A stretch of 5,066 nucleotides of DNA, taken from contig PWZC01000369.1 in assembly GCA_003567615.1 (NCBI GenBank), positions 1 to 5,066 on the forward strand, in the 5' to 3' direction. The notes beneath the pieces were generated by a model. That model had not been told where the DNA came from. It did not search any database and saw only the letters and a program-made list of their open reading frames with translations. This DNA comes from Gemmatimonadota bacterium (GTDB lineage Bacteria; Gemmatimonadota; Gemmatimonadetes; Longimicrobiales; Gaopeijiaceae). How positions within the stretch are numbered: the stretch's first letter is position 1; every line of letters begins with the position of its first letter. A program made the translations under genes and the position numbers. This document shows positions 1-4,758 of this stretch, in pieces.

Positions 1-321
1 TCCGACGGGCGAGTCAATCGCCGCGCCGGACGGACGATCCTGGAACGGATGGTGGCCTCCGGGTCGGGGGGCGCCGGAGCCGCCGAGGCCATCATGGAGG
101 CCGAGGGGCTGTCCCAGATATCCGACGGTGGCCGGATCCAGGGGTGGGTGGAAGAGGTACTGGCCGCCCATCCCGATGAGGTGACCCGGTTTCGCGGCGG
201 CGAGCGCCGGCTTCAGGGCTTCTTCATGGGCGAGGTGATGAAGCGGAGTCGCGGGAAGGCCGACCCGGGCGAGGTGGCCCGGATCCTGGGGATACGGCTG
301 AAGGGCGACGCTCCGTCCTAG
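1..321 (+). CDS. gatB: Aspartyl/glutamyl-tRNA(Asn/Gln) amidotransferase subunit B, C-terminal part (5' end outside window)
   Basis: GatB is the tRNA-binding/kinase subunit of the GatCAB complex. The complex converts misacylated Glu-tRNA(Gln) or Asp-tRNA(Asn) to the correct amide form in the cytoplasm. The frame is open from base 1, and 106 residues remain before TAG. They match the C-terminal helical GatB/YqeY domain. Near residues 39-45 is GLSQISD, where the family usually has a GL-Q-(I/V)SD pattern. Residues 78-94 carry the hallmark GFFMGEVMKRSRGKADP, like the family's G-(F/L)-x-G-x-VM-K-x-(S/T)-x-GKA-(N/D)-P. A few residues (GIRLKGDAPS) follow the usual end. The in-frame ATG at 49 is internal, because the homologous sequence continues upstream of it. 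The gene converges on the minus-strand hydrolase gene and its stop overlaps that stop by 4 bases. Identification is firm; which tRNA is served cannot be told from this fragment. Confidence 0.93.
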   Translation, partial: SDGRVNRRAGRTILERMVASGSGGAGAAEAIMEAEGLSQISDGGRIQGWVEEVLAAHPDEVTRFRGGERRLQGFFMGEVMKRSRGKADPGEVARILGIRLKGDAPS

Positions 322-1445
322 CTCCCGTCGCCCGCAGGATCCACCGGCTCCCCTCCGCCGCCCCGCCTTCGGGCGTCGGGGGCCCGGACGGTCGAGCCGG
401 GCTCGGCCCGGATGTGGGGAGGCACCTCGGCTCCGAGCCCGGGAACGGTGAGATCTCGGGCCCTTGGGAGATAGATCAGGGGATCCCCCGGAAGAGGGAA
501 GAACTCGTCGGCCCGGGCCAGGAGTTCTTCCGGATCCAGCCGTCCCCGCGACGATGCCAGCGCCTCCCGCCGGATCTGCTTGGCCAGTCTCAGGTGTCGT
601 TCCCCGATGGGATCCAGTGCTCGGGCCTTGGCGGCATGTCCCCGGGCCAACCGCTCCATGACGGACTCGTAGGAGTGGCGCATGTACTGGTCCCTCACCT
701 CGCGGGGGAACTCGAACCGGGAGCGTTTCAGGACCTCGTCGAAGACCTGCTTCCACCGCATGTCATCCTGGAAGGCCATCATTCCGCGGAAGATGCGCCG
801 ATTGGTCCGGAACGAAAACAGGGTGCGGGACAGGACCCGATCGAACAGTTCGTCCGCCGCTTCGTGGTCGTGGCGGAGGACGATGCGGCGGGCCCGCTTC
901 ACGTAGCGGTTCCCCAGCTCCACATCCATACGGTGTTCCCAGTACGTGTGGCCCACCGACTGGGTGGTGGAGGTGAGGAGGAGCCGTCTGGGAACGTAGA
1001 TGTTGTGGGCCACCGTGTCGGCGGCCAGGTGGCTCAGGTAGCCCAATGCCACCGCGTGGAGCTCCTCGGTATCCGCCGCTGCCAGGATCTCCTCGCCGAT
1101 GTGCCAGTGATGGGAGTGCCGACCTGTCTCGGCGTACTTCTTGGCGAAGGATATGTCGGCTGCCACGGATCCGTAGAGGTAGGCAATCCGATTCCGTTCC
1201 AGAAGCGTCCGGATGGCAGGGGGCAGGAGGTGGAGCGACGAGAGAACCGCCTGCCCGATGGCCACATGGGTCCCAGGACCCCAGGCCAGCGCCTCCGCCG
1301 GAGTGAGCAGCAGCCACACGACGGCCCAGATCAGGGACGCCGCGAGGGCGGAGCCGGCGAAGGGGGCAGCGAACATAGCTCGAGGTGACTGAGTCCGGAT
1401 CAGGTGCGGTGGGAGGAAGGGTACCGTACTTCCGCCGTCAGGCAT
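318..1445 (-). CDS. Exported zinc-dependent phospholipase C / S1-P1-like hydrolase
   Basis: The 375-residue protein belongs to the trinuclear-zinc fold shared by bacterial phospholipase C (PF00882) and S1/P1 nucleases. A hydrophobic segment at about residues 28-50 ends in ALA-54, directly before WGPGTH. Signal peptidase cleavage there would expose Trp55 as the new N-terminus, the classic zinc-ligand position of this fold. Further candidate ligands lie in the expected order: His60, Asp97, a His cluster at 110-115 (HSHHWH), His139 and Asp143 (SHLAAD), His147, then His166 and Glu170 (HTYWE, an HxxxE pair). The Trp-to-His spacing of five resembles S1/P1 nucleases, while the HxxxE resembles phospholipase C, so the substrate is uncertain. 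The C-terminal ~200 residues are helical and basic and end in a low-complexity tail. The chosen ATG overlaps the upstream gene by 8 bases and has GGGGAG only 2 bases before it. An alternative ATG at 1376 (Met24) gives a shorter signal sequence lacking the basic n-region and has no clear ribosome site. It is the last gene of a three-gene unit. Confidence 0.8.
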   Translation of the reverse strand: MPDGGSTVPFLPPHLIRTQSPRAMFAAPFAGSALAASLIWAVVWLLLTPAEALAWGPGTHVAIGQAVLSSLHLLPPAIRTLLERNRIAYLYGSVAADISFAKKYAETGRHSHHWHIGEEILAAADTEELHAVALGYLSHLAADTVAHNIYVPRRLLLTSTTQSVGHTYWEHRMDVELGNRYVKRARRIVLRHDHEAADELFDRVLSRTLFSFRTNRRIFRGMMAFQDDMRWKQVFDEVLKRSRFEFPREVRDQYMRHSYESVMERLARGHAAKARALDPIGERHLRLAKQIRREALASSRGRLDPEELLARADEFFPLPGDPLIYLPRARDLTVPGLGAEVPPHIRAEPGSTVRAPDARRRGGGGEPVDPAGDGS

Positions 1446-1845
1446 TGCTCCCCGGTCTCAGACCTTCCCGGATCGCCCGGAGGCGGGCCGGAGCGGATCT
1501 GAGTGCCGCGAGAGGGCGTCCCCCGTCCGTCCGGCCCGCCGCCCCGGGTAACCGACGAGCGGCCTCGGCCAGCAACTCCGACCTGGCCGCCTGGATGAAC
1601 TCCCGCCCCAGATCGGACAGGGCTGTCCGGAACTGCGACGCGTCCCGGAGGGTGCGCCGGCCAGATCGTCGCACCTGGCGGGCGTCACGGCGGAGCTGCC
1701 GTCGGGCCGGGCCCAACCGCCCGGCGATACGGCCGCGGGTCGGCCGATCCGCTACCGCCAGGAGGCCCAGACCGGCCCCCAGGGCCAGGCCAGCGAGGAT
1801 CCCGGCTGAAAACTCGGCGGAGTCGCGGGCAGGAAGCAGATTCAT
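1438..1845 (-). CDS. YtxH-like small membrane-associated protein
   Basis: This is a 135-residue protein. Residues 11-32 form a Gly/Ala/Leu-rich membrane segment (GILAGLALGAGLGLL), followed at once by a polar stretch with PTRGRI at 35-40. That arrangement matches the YtxH family, which usually has a glycine-rich hydrophobic segment, then a Pro/Thr-Arg motif, then a long charged helix. The rest (about 40-135) is very Arg/Ala-rich and predicted helical, probably cytoplasmic. Function in this family is poorly defined; some members are linked to general stress in Bacillus. The start ATG sits in an ATGA overlap with the upstream DUF948-like gene. It is preceded by a strong GAGGAGGAGGA ribosome site 3 bases away, so the start is well supported. 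Its stop overlaps the next gene's start by 8 bases. The family call rests on pattern only; the arginine-rich C-terminal half matches nothing I recognise. Confidence 0.68.
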   Translation of the reverse strand: MNLLPARDSAEFSAGILAGLALGAGLGLLAVADRPTRGRIAGRLGPARRQLRRDARQVRRSGRRTLRDASQFRTALSDLGREFIQAARSELLAEAARRLPGAAGRTDGGRPLAALRSAPARLRAIREGLRPGSNA

Positions 1846-2513
1846 GCGTCCTCCTCCTCTTCGGAAAGTAACGAGCTCCGGAGGGGGTCTCCTGCCGGGG
1901 GTGTCCGGGGCATCCTCTCCGGGTTGGCGTCCCCGCCTCGCAGCGACCCCCGTACCCTCGGGCTCCCGCGGCCGCTTCGACGGCGGCCTCCATCTCCCAG
2001 CTGGCCGATTCCCTTGCGAACACCTCGGGCCGCACTGGCCGTGTCCACGAAGACCTCTTCCGCTTCGGCCTGGACCACCTCCATGAGCGCGTTGAACTCG
2101 TCTATCCGCTCTTCCATCCGGGTTGAAACCTGTTCCAGGCGGTCCGAAAGGAGGGAGACGGAACCCTGAAGGCGACCTACTTCGCCCTTCAATGTGCTGG
2201 AGATCTCCTCGACGTTGCCGGCCGTCTTCCGAAGGTGCTCCAGCGCCGGGTCCTCAGCCACCCGCTTCCGCGTCGACTCGAGACCCTGGATCAGCTTCCG
2301 CGTCATGAGGAGGAGGAAGAGAAAGGTCAGGAGAACCGCCAGAAAGGTGGCTCCAATGAGCCCCGCCGCCACAACCACCACCACGTCGAAGCCGTCCCGG
2401 ACCGGTACGGCGAAGACGGTGTCGGCGGCCACCGTCATCTCCGGAGCCCCGAGGAGCGCTCCGGGATCGGTGGCCAGCCGGACTGCACGAATCCCAAGAT
2501 CGAGAACATTCAT
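1842..2513 (-). CDS. DUF948-like single-pass membrane coiled-coil protein
   Basis: The 223-residue protein has a short N-terminal region, then one strong membrane segment at about residues 43-70 (VVVVVAAGLIGATFLAVLL and onward). A basic cytoplasmic edge follows (TRKL, TRKR), then a heptad-like coiled coil at about 85-160 (VEEISSTLKGEVGRLQGSV and onward). This layout is typical of DUF948 (PF06103) and related proteins found beside YtxH-like proteins; no biochemical role is established. Residues 165-210 are a disordered Gly/Arg/Pro stretch and the end is acidic (EEEEDA). That acidic tail is encoded by the same bases that form the ribosome site of the next gene. It is probably the first gene of the minus-strand operon. 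The chosen ATG has no clear Shine-Dalgarno sequence. A later ATG at 2438 (Met26) would still keep the membrane segment, so the start is uncertain. An undetected frameshift near residue 168 cannot be excluded. Confidence 0.62.
   Translation of the reverse strand: MNVLDLGIRAVRLATDPGALLGAPEMTVAADTVFAVPVRDGFDVVVVVAAGLIGATFLAVLLTFLFLLLMTRKLIQGLESTRKRVAEDPALEHLRKTAGNVEEISSTLKGEVGRLQGSVSLLSDRLEQVSTRMEERIDEFNALMEVVQAEAEEVFVDTASAARGVRKGIGQLGDGGRRRSGRGSPRVRGSLRGGDANPERMPRTPPAGDPLRSSLLSEEEEDA
1849..1859 (-). promoter_or_regulatory. Strong ribosome binding site of the YtxH-like gene
   Basis: Read on the minus strand this is GAGGAGGAGGA, ending three bases before the ATG at 1845. It lies entirely inside the last codons of the DUF948-like gene (the EEEED codons). 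It fixes the YtxH-like start and, with the ATGA overlap, suggests re-initiation or coupling between the two genes. Confidence 0.75.
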
Positions 2514-2702
2514 ACCATTGACGATACGGGGAACCCGCCTCCGGATCCAGTGTCTGCGCCCCGTTTGCTCGAGGCCGGCCCCGCTGCTCCATGCCCCACC
2601 GGCCCCGGTCGGCCCCGTTGTAGAGACGGGGGAAGGGGCCTAGCTTCCAATCGCAGCCGGGCTCCCGTCGCTCCGTCCGGCTTCCGCCTCCTCCCCGATC
2701 CC
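2514..2702. other. Divergent intergenic spacer between the minus-strand operon and murA
   Basis: These 189 bases separate two genes transcribed away from each other, so promoters for both should lie here or overlap the coding ends. The spacer is GC-rich with repeated GGCCCC blocks. A small inverted repeat at 2613-2631 (CCCCGT, 7-base loop, ACGGGG) overlaps the candidate murA promoter. I saw no tRNA or riboswitch, and no convincing minus-strand promoter. The best minus-strand -10-like string, TATCGT at 2521-2526, would place transcription almost at the ATG and has only a poor -35. Confidence 0.6.
2618..2646 (+). promoter_or_regulatory. Candidate sigma-70-type promoter for murA
   Basis: TTGTAG (2618-2623) and TAGCTT (2641-2646) are separated by 17 bases. 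The -10 keeps the most important T1, A2 and T6, and the -35 keeps TTG. The spacing equals that of the better promoter before rimP. Transcription would start near 2653 and leave a leader of about 50 bases. The match is modest and the spacer is short on alternatives, so this is a tentative call. Confidence 0.38.
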
Positions 2703-3995
2703 ATGGCCTACTTCGAAGTTGACGGAGGGCACGTACTCTCCGGCCGTATCCGCCCCACCGGTAACAAGAACGCCGCGCTGCCCTGCCTGGCCGCCTGCCT
2801 CCTAGCCGAGGAACCGGTTCGCCTCGAGAACGTACCTCGGATCCGGGACGTGGAGACCCTCCTGGAGATCATCTCTTCGCTGGGTGCCAAGGTGGCCTGG
2901 GTCCAGGAGGGTGTGGTGGAGGTGGACGCCTCCGGAGTGCAGGTGGGACGCCCCGATCCCACGCTGGCCGAGCGGATCCGGGCCTCCATCCTCCTGGCTG
3001 GGCCTCTCCTCGCCCGCTTCGGCTCCGTCACCCTCCCGCCACCGGGCGGCGACGTCATTGGCCGGCGCCGGCTGGATACCCACTTCCTCGCGTTCGAAGC
3101 CCTTGGCGCCCAGGTCACCTTCGAGCCGGGGGACTTCCGGATTGTCGCGCAGGAGTTGAAGGGGGCCGACGTCTTCCTGGACGAGCCCTCGGTCACCGCC
3201 ACCGAGAACGCCGTAATGGCGGCGGTTCGGGCCCGTGGCATCACCCGGTTCCGCAACGCCGCCTGCGAGCCCCACGTCCAGGATCTCTGTCGTCTCCTCG
3301 TGGCCATGGGCGCCGATATCCGGGGGATCGGTACCCAGACGCTGGAGATCCGGGGGGTCGAGGCTCTGGCCGGGACCACCTTTCGCGTCGGTGCCGACCA
3401 CATCGAGGCCGGATCGTTCATCGGCCTCGCCGCCGTCACCCACAGCGTGCTGACCATCGAGGACGCCCCCGTCGAGCACCTGGACTCCACCCTCCTCGGT
3501 TTCAAGCGCCTCGGCGTCGAATGCCAGGTGGACGGCCGGGATCTCACCGTTTTCGGCGACCGGGGAAAGGTGGTGCAGCAGGACGCCTTCGGTCACGTCC
3601 CCAAGATCGACGACGGCCCCTGGCCCGCCTTTCCCGCGGACCTCACCTCCATCGCCCTGGTCACCGCCACGCGCTGCAGCGGAACCATCCTGATCCACGA
3701 GAAGATGTTCGAGTCCCGCATGTTCTTCACCGACAAACTGGTGGGGATGGGCGCCCGCATCATCCTCTGTGATCCGCACCGGGCGGTGGTGGTGGGACCC
3801 TCCGAACTTCGGGGCGGCGCCGTGGAGAGTCCGGACATTCGAGCCGGGATGGCACTCCTCCTGGCCGCGCTGACGGCTCGTGGCCGATCGCGGATCCACA
3901 ACATCCAGCAGATCGAGCGGGGCTACGAACGGATTGACGAGCGTCTGCGGGGTCTTGGAGCACGGATTCGGCGGGTGGAAGGGGGTGAAGGTTGA
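2703..3995 (+). CDS. murA: UDP-N-acetylglucosamine 1-carboxyvinyltransferase with Asp in place of the catalytic Cys
   Basis: MurA transfers enolpyruvate from PEP to UDP-GlcNAc, the first committed cytoplasmic step of peptidoglycan synthesis. At 430 residues it is close to the usual length. The frame is open upstream to 2235, but MAYFEVDGG aligns with the normal N-terminus (short beta strand, then GG), so ATG 2703 is chosen even though no Shine-Dalgarno sequence precedes it. Expected active-site residues by E. coli numbering are present: Lys22-Asn23 (GNKNAALP, same numbers here), Arg91 (here 93, RASI), Arg120 (here 122), Asp305 (here 313), Arg331 (here 339, ESR), Arg371 (here 380, DIRAG) and Arg397 (here 407, ERGYE). 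The residue matching Cys115 is Asp117 (PPPGGDVIG). This Cys-to-Asp change is known in naturally fosfomycin-resistant MurA, for example in Mycobacterium tuberculosis. Other departures are SVTATEN for the usual SVGATEN and FPADLTS for the usual FPTD(L/M)Q. It stands alone between two spacers. It could be a MurA paralogue, but all other key residues argue for an active enzyme. Confidence 0.94.
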   Translation: MAYFEVDGGHVLSGRIRPTGNKNAALPCLAACLLAEEPVRLENVPRIRDVETLLEIISSLGAKVAWVQEGVVEVDASGVQVGRPDPTLAERIRASILLAGPLLARFGSVTLPPPGGDVIGRRRLDTHFLAFEALGAQVTFEPGDFRIVAQELKGADVFLDEPSVTATENAVMAAVRARGITRFRNAACEPHVQDLCRLLVAMGADIRGIGTQTLEIRGVEALAGTTFRVGADHIEAGSFIGLAAVTHSVLTIEDAPVEHLDSTLLGFKRLGVECQVDGRDLTVFGDRGKVVQQDAFGHVPKIDDGPWPAFPADLTSIALVTATRCSGTILIHEKMFESRMFFTDKLVGMGARIILCDPHRAVVVGPSELRGGAVESPDIRAGMALLLAALTARGRSRIHNIQQIERGYERIDERLRGLGARIRRVEGGEG

Positions 3996-4013
3996 GCGGC
4001 TCTGGCCCCGCGG

Positions 4014-4042
4014 TTGAACCGATGCCGCCCTTTGGCTAGAGT
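4014..4042 (+). promoter_or_regulatory. Predicted sigma-70-type promoter of the rimP-nusA operon
   Basis: TTGAAC (4014-4019) and TAGAGT (4037-4042) are separated by exactly 17 bases. The -35 matches TTGACA at TTGA, and the -10 keeps T1, A2 and T6, with a fifth-position mismatch. The -10 sits in a GGCTAGAGT context. The predicted start is near 4048-4051, so the RNA would begin just before the two hairpins. This is the best promoter match I saw in the window. Confidence 0.6.
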
Positions 4043-4058
4043 ATAGGGCGATTCGGCG

Positions 4059-4077
4059 GCTGCGGAAGCAGCTTTTT
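4059..4077 (+). terminator. First leader hairpin with U-tract (weak terminator-like)
   Basis: GCTGC (4059-4063), a GGAA tetraloop of the GNRA class, then GCAGC (4068-4072) are followed by TTTTT (4073-4077). The 5-bp stem is short, so termination here would be weak. It may act as a pause site or as part of a larger leader structure with the stronger hairpin 11 bases downstream. Confidence 0.4.
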
Positions 4078-4088
4078 CGAAGTGGGGG

Positions 4089-4112
4089 AGCGGGTGTCCC
4101 CCGCTTTTTTTT
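4089..4112 (+). terminator. Intrinsic terminator / attenuator upstream of rimP
   Basis: AGCGGG (4089-4094), loop TGTCC, then CCCGCT (4100-4105) run into eight T (4105-4112), the longest T-run in the window. An alternative pairing uses the GGGGG just 5' with the CCCCC. This is a textbook Rho-independent signal. Because a good promoter lies about 40 bases upstream, it would end a leader RNA of about 60-65 bases and attenuate rimP-nusA. Alternatively it simply terminates murA. Terminator-like hairpins before rimP are known in other bacteria (a rimP leader motif described in Firmicutes). Confidence 0.75.
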
Positions 4113-4160
4113 ACTCTGTGGTTCCGGGTTGCACGCCCGGATCCCGACGGAGTGGGACGA

Positions 4161-4167
4161 GGAGGAG
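4161..4167 (+). promoter_or_regulatory. Ribosome binding site of rimP
   Basis: GGAGGAG lies 7 bases before ATG 4175. It decides the start against the in-frame upstream GTG at 4082, which has no such site and overlaps the terminator hairpin. Confidence 0.85.
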
Positions 4168-4174
4168 AGGGGGC

Positions 4175-4684
4175 ATGGCGAAGCCGATTCCTGAGATCGA
4201 CGCCGAGCTGGAAGCCAGGGTTGAGGCCCAGGGGTTCGAGCTGGTGGAGGTGGAATGGGCCGGGAGTGACCGTCGGCCGATCCTGCGTTTGCGGGTGGAT
4301 CTGCCGGATTCCCGTCCCGGTGCAGGAGTCACGGTGGCCGACTGCGCGCGGCTGAGTCGCGAGCTCGAGCCGTGGTTGGACGAGCACCCGTCCGTGCCGG
4401 AGCGATACACGGTAGAGGTGTCCTCGCCAGGCGTGGAACGGCCCCTGAACCGCAGGCGGGACTTTCAGCGATTCGCTGGTGAGTCCGTGGTGCTGAAAGG
4501 GGCCGAGCCCCTGGCCGGGACCAGGTCCCGGCGGCTCGAAGGAGAGTTGGCCGGCGTGGAAGAAGGAGCGGACCAGGAACATTATGAGGTCCTGGTTCGT
4601 CGAAAGGGGGGGGATGTGCTCCGAATCCCCCGTCAGGACATCGAGAAGGCTCATCTCGTCTTCCGCTGGAAGGACGACGAATGA
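4175..4684 (+). CDS. rimP: Ribosome maturation factor RimP
   Basis: RimP is a cytoplasmic assembly factor of the 30S ribosomal subunit. The 169-residue product has the two expected parts. The N-terminal alpha/beta domain includes GFELVEVEW at 24-32 and a basic LRLRVDL strand near 39-45. The family signature YTVEVSSPGVERPL lies near residues 79-92, and a C-terminal Sm-like beta domain follows. The length is slightly above the common ~150-160. The start is fixed by a strong ribosome site 7 bases upstream and by the normal N-terminal helix. The gene directly precedes nusA, the conserved rimP-nusA-infB order, and is presumably co-transcribed with it from the 4014-4042 promoter. Expression is likely set by the leader hairpin before it. 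Nothing appears broken. Confidence 0.95.
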   Translation: MAKPIPEIDAELEARVEAQGFELVEVEWAGSDRRPILRLRVDLPDSRPGAGVTVADCARLSRELEPWLDEHPSVPERYTVEVSSPGVERPLNRRRDFQRFAGESVVLKGAEPLAGTRSRRLEGELAGVEEGADQEHYEVLVRRKGGDVLRIPRQDIEKAHLVFRWKDDE

Positions 4685-4697
4685 CGGGATGAAGGCG

Positions 4698-4720
4698 CCC
4701 CGGCCCGGCCGGAACCGGGG
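4698..4720 (+). repeat. Inverted repeat in the rimP-nusA spacer
   Basis: CCCCGG (4698-4703) and CCGGGG (4715-4720) can pair around an 11-base loop that itself contains CCGGCCGG. No T-run follows, so it is not an intrinsic terminator. It may be an RNA-processing or stability element, or just a product of high GC. The whole spacer (4685-4758, 74 bases) holds no other gene. Confidence 0.3.
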
Positions 4721-4758
4721 AAGCCGAGGCCGGACCCCAGATCTGTAGCGAGGTGAAC

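Larger units (their letters stand above)
3996..4174 (+). other. murA-rimP spacer: structured leader of the rimP-nusA operon
   Basis: These 179 bases hold a promoter (4014-4042), two hairpins followed by T-runs (4059-4077 and 4089-4112), and a third inverted repeat, TCCGGG-7-CCCGGA, at 4123-4141 without a T-run. The rimP ribosome site follows. T-runs stand out in otherwise very GC-rich DNA. No separate terminator for murA is visible before the promoter, so the second hairpin may also end murA transcripts. There is no ATG-initiated leader peptide. A GTG at 4082 is open and in frame with rimP but lacks a ribosome site. Confidence 0.65.

Noticed and set aside
414..1388. Long plus-strand open frame (324 codons) opposite the hydrolase gene
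   Set aside because: Lies wholly antisense to a gene with clear zinc-ligand motifs. Its composition is that of a high-GC shadow frame and it has no recognisable domain.
1385..2086. Plus-strand open frame (233 codons) opposite the YtxH-like and DUF948-like genes
   Set aside because: Arg/Pro-rich reverse shadow. The minus-strand genes have tight overlaps, a strong ribosome site and membrane segments.
2235..2702. Upstream extension of the murA frame (156 codons)
   Set aside because: MurA homology starts at MAYFEVDGG. The extension is antisense to the DUF948-like gene and low-complexity.
2510..2704. Minus-strand small frame (64 codons) ending in a 4-base ATGA overlap with the DUF948-like start
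   Set aside because: The overlap is tempting, but the product is Gly/Arg/Pro low complexity with no motif, its start overlaps the murA ATG, and no ribosome site precedes it. Chance is likely in GC-rich DNA.
2802..3899. Long minus-strand open frame (365 codons) opposite murA, plus another at 2708-3547
   Set aside because: Antisense to murA, whose motifs are unmistakable. The His/Gly/Asp-rich product is typical of a reverse shadow.
4121..4145. T-arm-like string (GGTTCCGGGTTGCACGCCCGG) suggesting a tRNA in the rimP leader
   Set aside because: The loop does not fit the TTCRA consensus and no anticodon or acceptor arms can be built around it.
4082..4174. GTG-initiated N-terminal extension of RimP (31 codons)
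   Set aside because: No ribosome site, it runs through the terminator hairpin, and RimP proteins normally begin at the MAKPIPEID-type helix. The ATG at 4175 has a strong SD.
3923..4654. Minus-strand open frame (243 codons) opposite the end of murA, the leader and rimP
   Set aside because: Crosses the promoter, the terminator and rimP on the other strand and has no recognisable family pattern.
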